Of a stretch of 64,000 nt of DNA, positions 59,149-64,000 are shown piece by piece. The position numbers and the translations under genes are program-made. Numbering within the stretch: the first letter of the stretch is position 1; each line of letters begins with the position of its first letter. This stretch comes from Aquilaria yunnanensis (taxonomy: Eukaryota; Streptophyta; Magnoliopsida; Malvales; Thymelaeaceae). The notes beneath the pieces were generated by a model. It worked only from the letters and a program-made list of their open reading frames with translations, did not search any database and had not been told where the DNA came from. The stretch lies in NCBI GenBank assembly GCA_039654915.1, contig CM077594.1, positions 111,676,893 through 111,740,892 on the forward strand. Direction: 5' to 3'.

Positions 59149-60270
59149 CCATATCCAAATGATCCGACAGGATCCATGGTTTGGAAAAATATCAAATTTT
59201 TTTTAAAATAAAATAAAGTATCCAAAATAATACTAAAAATATCAATTTTTTTTTAATAAATAAAATAAAGTATCCAAAAAAATAATAATAAAAGGATTTT
59301 ACCAAAAAAATTTTACTTAATTTTTAGACAATTACTTTAAAATATTTTATCAAAATATAAATATACGAATATCAAGATTATTTTTCTTTTACTTATTTTT
59401 TTGAAAAAAATATATAACTTTTTGGTTTCTTTATTAAATAAATAAAAATCTTGATATTAGATAATTAAATAATTACTTTTTGGTTCCTTTATAAATTAAG
59501 TAATTACTTAAAATTAAAAAAAGAGATCTTTTACCAAACAATCAAAAGAAAAAAAGAAGAATAAAAAAAAAAGAAAGAAAGAAAAGAACAAAGAGAAAAT
59601 ATAGAAAAAATAATAAAATAAAAAAATATTTTTTAAAAAAAGATTAAAATTTAGTCATCAAAAAATCCAAAAAAATTCATAAAAACTTATGATAAAATTA
59701 ATAATTAAATTAGTAATTAAACTAATAATTAATTAACTAAAAAAATAAGAATTAAAAAATTCAAATAATTAACAATAAATTAAAATATTAAACTAATTTC
59801 CATGACCGGGTGATCCGATAGGATTTATGGCTTGGAGAAGAAAAATAAAAGTTTAAAATAAAATTAAATTAAATTTCATGATAAAAATCCATATTCTGAT
59901 AATTCGGTAGAATTCATGATATGGATTGTTAATTAATTTAAATATTTAATAATTAACTAAAATTTCATTAAATTCCATGTCCAGGTGATCCGATAGGATT
60001 CATGGATTGGAAAAATATAAAGTCTTAAATGAAATAAAATTAAATTTCAGGATAATAATCCATATTCTGATAATTCGGCAGAATTCATGATATGGATTGT
60101 TAATTAATTAAAATTTCATCAAATTCCGTGTCCGGGTGACTCGGTAGAGTCCATGGTTCAGAAATATCCAATTTATTATAAAAATTATACAAATTAATTA
60201 CCAAAATTTTTGAAGTCCATATTAATTTAAAAATCCACATCCGACTAATTCAGTTAAAGTTTATGTTTGA
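59149..60270 (+). repeat. Seven dispersed copies of a 36-nt hairpin module with covarying stem
   Basis: Copies at 59149-59184, 59800-59835, 59889-59924, 59975-60010, 60060-60095, 60126-60161 and 60234-60270. Each has an outer arm CCAT(G/A) pairing with (C/T)ATGG, and an inner 5-bp stem closed by a GRYA loop. The inner stems are GATCC/GGATC, GATCC/GGATT, AATTC/GAATT, GATCC/GGATT, AATTC/GAATT and GACTC/GAGTC. The loops are GACA, GATA, GGTA, GATA, GGCA and GGTA. The seventh copy is decayed. Spacers between copies are unrelated AT-rich DNA. Confidence 0.75.
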
Positions 60271-60473
60271 AAATTAACTGAAATCATTTAAAAGCAAGCA
60301 AAGCAAAATTGAAATCAACTAAGGTACCAATTTTTGGGCGTTTTAACAAAGTTGTTTTAACGTAACCGTACTCCCGAACTCTCGCAAACCATATTTTTAA
60401 GGTATCCAATCGATCTGAGCGAAAACCGATTGGTGGCGACTCCCTTAAACGACCCACACGTTGCCACAATTAA

Positions 60474-62100
60474 GAATCAATATTCCAATGATTGGGACAA
60501 ATTACTCTATTTTATATAATAATGTCCTGTTTGCAATCTTTTAGAAGTAACAAATTCATGTATATACTCATAGATTGTGAACACCTTTTTAAAGAATTAT
60601 AAAGATAAATCAAAATCTCATGTAGCATGATCTTCATCATCTATCAATTTATATATAATATAGTTCTGCGGATTTATCACAGGAGGAGATAAAACATAAT
60701 TTGAAGAAGAATTACACAATCTTATTAAATCAATTAACAAAGTTTAAGTTGGTTTTTATGAGCACAATAAATCTTTTAGAAACAATTGTCACCGAGGGCG
60801 AGCAGTTGATAGGAGGGCGGATTGGGCAGGAAGAAGGTGAACTTGGCAGCAAGGGATGAAGTCAGTCCTCCCATAGCCTGTCAAAAAGTGTTGAGAAGGA
60901 GAATAGAGTTTCGTCCATCCCGTCCTATATGCCCCTGAACTCATAAGTTGGAGACAAGAGACGCAGCAAGTCTACTCACAAGTTACGGAGAAGAAAGGTA
61001 TCTTTTTTAGGAGGGGGGTTGTTTCATAGGTGAATAAAATTTAAGATTTAAAAATCATGAGACATTTATAATTAGCATAAGTAGGTACTACCTCCGTAAA
61101 AAAAAAATGAAATGTATCTTTTATTTTTTGCTATCCAAAAAAAAAAAGAAACATTTCCCTTATTGAAAGATTTTACATTCCAATTTCCTTTATTACCCTC
61201 ATCTAAACTCTAATTATACAAAACTAAATAAAGAATCTTTTTTTTCTTAATCTTAATTTAAACTCTCATTACACAAAACCTGTACTAACCCAAAATTTTA
61301 TTAAGTTTAGTTTGTTTAAGTTAATGATAGAAAAGGTAAGTTAAAATAATAATAATAATAATAATAACCATTAAAGAGTTGGTTGGTTATTAATGGGTAG
61401 CAAGAAGTAAAATGGAATAAAATAAAAAATAAAAATAAAAGAAGAAAATTAATGGAAGCTCAAATTACAACCAGAAGAAAATAATGAAAAAATGGGGACT
61501 TAAAACCAAAAGAAAGTATAGGAGAGAAACGTGGAAAAAACAGAACAGAAAATAAAACTAGAAAGAAAATAAAAATAAAGAGTTAGAAACACAATAGGAG
61601 AGGTTTAAGTAATATATATACCATTGTGGAAAAAAATATAATTTAATTTTCTACTCTTACGCTATTGTGGTTCATAAAGGAAGAGAAGTATTATGGAATG
61701 AAGATCAAGATTAAGGTTATAAGTTTAATTTTCAAGAGGAGTAGTTTGGTAAATTCTATTTTAGAGCTCTCTTGTTTATCTATGTCAAGGATATTTATAT
61801 AAATTCAAAAGAAGATAAAATTATTTGAAAAGAATTTTGACAGTTTTTTTTTAAATATTGAAAGAGATAATGGATGTTTGGTAATGTCTAGAATGAAATA
61901 TTCAGTAATGTTATGGTTAGGAAATAGTCAATTCGAATCTTGCAAGAGGTTGCGAAGAGAAGAAATGAAGATGTTCTTGTTCTGGGCATAAATTTTGGTT
62001 AATTCTAATATAAGGTCCCAAGTTATTAAGGCCCGTTTATTGATTAAGGAGTGCGGGAGAGTGAGAGAGAAGAATAAGAAGAAAGATGATGGAGAAAAGA
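60474..62100. other. AT-rich intergenic DNA
   Basis: No gene is supported. A ctacctccgt phrase near 61089 resembles a Stowaway MITE end, but no partner was found. Confidence 0.5.
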
Positions 62101-62132
62101 CACGAGAGAACTGAGAAAGGTCAAACTTGGCA

Positions 62133-63975
62133 CTAAGTATTATCATCACTATGATACTTATACAGGACAATACTGCCGTCATGAGGTGGAGAGGCAAATG
62201 GATCATTCGGGTTATAGACCGGGTTATGATTTGAATCTTTTGAATCATCTTCGGTCTGTCCTTCACACCAAAAATATGGGTCATTGATGCGGGGTTCATC
62301 CATGGACGGATCATCAGGATTATGACCATTAAGCTGTTTCCAATGAATGCAGATGAATCTGCAACCACAGTTAGGCATGATGAGGTGTTCAGCCGTTTGA
62401 GTTAGCGGGAGATCTTCTTCTTCTTCTATAGTAATTGAAGAAGATGATGCTGGTGCAGGATAGTTAATTTGCTCAAGAGCCTTTTGAGAGGCTTCTGTTC
62501 TTTCATGTCTTTCTCTTGCATAGCAAAGATGCTAAAGATCATCAAAGTACCGGAGGGCTTCATGGATCATTTCTTGATAGTCCATTGGGTAGGATGACCA
62601 CTCAGGAGTATCAAGAAGCCAAAACTCCATAGAGAACAAAGAGTGGTTGAACCGATAAGCGTCGTGAAGGAAGGCATGATAATCAGCAAGGAGCTGCCAA
62701 GGAACCCGAGCTAGGTTGTAGTCTAGGTTTTTAAAATGGTAGTAGGAGGGAGAAGGGAAGAAATTTAGGCCATTTTAGTTTTTGGGTTTATGAGGCTTTG
62801 GTGGTTCGAGGAAAGATTTTGATGGCCAGCTCAAGATATCGGCAAAAGTGTTGGAGGTGCCCTTTATATGCTTGATATCGAAGCTGAAGCTGATGAACCA
62901 CTGTTGCCAGCGAAGCAGTAAAGCATTTGGGAGTTGTTTCTGCCTGTAGTTGACCATTCGGAGAAATGCTGACATGTCCATCTCTAATAGGAAATGGTGA
63001 CCAATGAGGTGGAACTGGAACTTTTTAATTCCATGTTTGACAGCCAGGATTTTTTTGTAGATAGAATGATAATGTTTCTCTGACTTTTTGAATTCTCCAC
63101 TATTGTAGCAGCACACGTGTCGCACGTCATTGGATTATTCAAGGAGGACCGCTTCCCAATACTTGTCTGAGGTGTCCGTCTAGAGTATCCTTTTTCCTTT
63201 GTTGGGAATCTTGAGAGGTGGCAGATTCTAAACCATTTCTTTAAATTTGAGGATGGCTCGTCGGTGTAAGGCGGACCAGGGCAAAGAGTCCTTTCAGACG
63301 TATACATGTAAAGGATGGAGAATGGAGGACAGCTTCGGTATGAACTTGCGGATATAATTGACGAGTCCGAGAATTTGTTGGACTTGTTGTCTCGTGAGAT
63401 TATCATTCGAGAAATTAATGATTTTTGAAGCAATGCGAGGTTGCGGATGGTACTTGCTATCTTTGATTTGGACTCCAAGGAACTCGATGGATGGCTGACC
63501 AAGGACCATCTTGCTCTGGGAAAACATTACTCCATTATCTTTTACTATCTGGGCAAACTAAGCTAGTAACTTCAAATGAGAACCTGTATAAGGGGAAAAC
63601 AATAAAATATCATCAATATAAACAAGTGCTGATTGGAGGATCGGCTCGAATATTTGGATCATTGCCTTCTAGAACAATGAGGGTGTCATCTTCAGACCAA
63701 AAAGAAGTATCATCCATTAGTAATGGTGGTCTGGGATGCAGAAGGCAGTTTTGTACTTATCTGAATTTAAGGTCAAACTTGGAAAAGATCTTGGCATTTG
63801 TCAGGTTGGCGAAGAGAGTGTTCTTATGAGGTAATGTAAACTTAACGTCAACAAGAAACTCGTTTAAGGGCTTGTAATCAATAACAACGCTGGGCTTTTT
63901 CTTTTTTTGCTCTGAGTGTTTGTTGACATAAAAGGCTTGGCAGGCCCACAACAATAGTTTTTCAAATGTTTTCAA
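62133..63975 (-). pseudogene. Endogenous caulimovirid (Florendovirus-like) RT/RNase H region, decayed
   Basis: Read on the - strand from the window edge: an RT segment at 63975-63757 with VVIDYKPLNEFLVDVKF and AKIFSKFDLK; a second RT/connection segment at 63527-63294 with IEFLGVQIKDSKYHPQP and QQILGLVNYIRKFIPKLSS; an RNase H segment at 63125-62775 with KKILAVKHGIKKFQFHLIGH and IKHIKGTSNTFADILSWPS; and a C-terminal extension at 62378-62133. This order and wording are those of plant pararetroviruses, not LTR elements: no integrase follows and no LTR was seen. The last three segments share a frame but are separated by stops; the first lies in another frame, with disrupted sequence at 63528-63756 including the region of the RT active site. 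It is an old, inactive copy continuing beyond the window. Confidence 0.85.
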
Positions 63976-64000
63976 AATGTCTTCAGAAAAGGTTTATTAG

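Larger units (their letters stand above)
56974..60468 (+). mobile_element. Large Tat/Ogre-like LTR, probably solo (3.5 kb)
   Basis: It starts TGTTGACACCCAATTTCGTC and ends GTTGCCACA (TG..CA). The flanks attag (56969-56973) and attaa (60469-60473) agree at four of five positions. The phrase ttggtggcgactccc at about 60430 resembles the tRNA-Arg-type primer site found after Tat/Ogre LTRs. An alternative reading is therefore a 5' LTR ending near 60429 followed by a truncated internal region. A TATA box in a small palindrome (cccctataaatagggg) lies at about 57648-57663. A GC-rich leader with pyrimidine and CCG-type runs follows (57750-58170), then AT-rich DNA with two hairpin repeat families. No gag or pol was found. 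Confidence 0.7.

Noticed and set aside
61087..61160. Stowaway MITE-like end (ctacctccgt)
   Set aside because: No inverted partner or TA duplication could be paired nearby.
58350..61370. Regularly spaced repeats that might suggest a CRISPR array
   Set aside because: The copies are irregularly spaced and diverged, and the sequence is plant nuclear DNA; microsatellites and LTR hairpins explain them.

Overview
The window is nuclear DNA of a flowering plant, probably a eudicot. It has AT-rich intergenic DNA, spliced genes with plant-type introns, chloroplast- and mitochondrion-targeted proteins, chromovirus-type Ty3 retrotransposons, Mutator-like (MULE) elements and a decayed endogenous caulimovirid. 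The species cannot be named from this sequence. Four genes look intact; most of the rest is transposon sediment.

Layout. 1-2.1 kb: AT-rich, nothing found. 2.1-3.3 kb: intronless GT14/DUF266 (BC10-like) glycosyltransferase, + strand. 6.5-7.4 kb: broken last-exon fragment of a sterol C5-desaturase. 9.2-14.45 kb: three-level nested transposon, with a MULE-like element holding a gag-only LTR element that holds a second MULE-like element. 14.7-18.9 kb: eight-exon CRM-domain splicing factor CFM3, + strand. 20.55-26.66 kb: nine-exon gene on the - strand, convergent with CFM3, whose reconstructed product joins a CRF-type AP2/ERF domain to a C-terminal NET domain; this is the most unusual gene here. 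27-28.65 kb: 5'-truncated LINE. 28.7-30.7 kb: old diverged tandem repeats. 33-41 kb: MULE remnants (GRF finger, transposase core, SWIM and CCHC fingers) broken up by two solo LTRs with perfect 5-bp target duplications. 41.4-51.8 kb: a Ty3 chromovirus carrying a second, 5'-truncated chromovirus nested in its gag. 52.6-53.05 kb: a MULE-type MITE. 53.4-55.95 kb: seven-exon mitochondrial ferredoxin, + strand. 56.97-60.47 kb: a 3.5-kb probable solo LTR holding two families of repeated hairpins, one with compensatory stem changes. 62.1-64 kb: decayed caulimovirid reverse transcriptase/RNase H region, - strand, running off the window.

How the genes relate: they are independent single genes, not an operon or cluster. 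CFM3 acts in organelle group II intron splicing, the ferredoxin in mitochondrial electron transfer and Fe-S work, the GT14 protein in the Golgi, and the AP2-NET protein presumably in the nucleus. CFM3 and the ferredoxin each contain one apparent GC-AG intron.

Exon coordinates were derived by hand from reading-frame continuity, splice motifs and family knowledge. No alignment or transcript search was possible.
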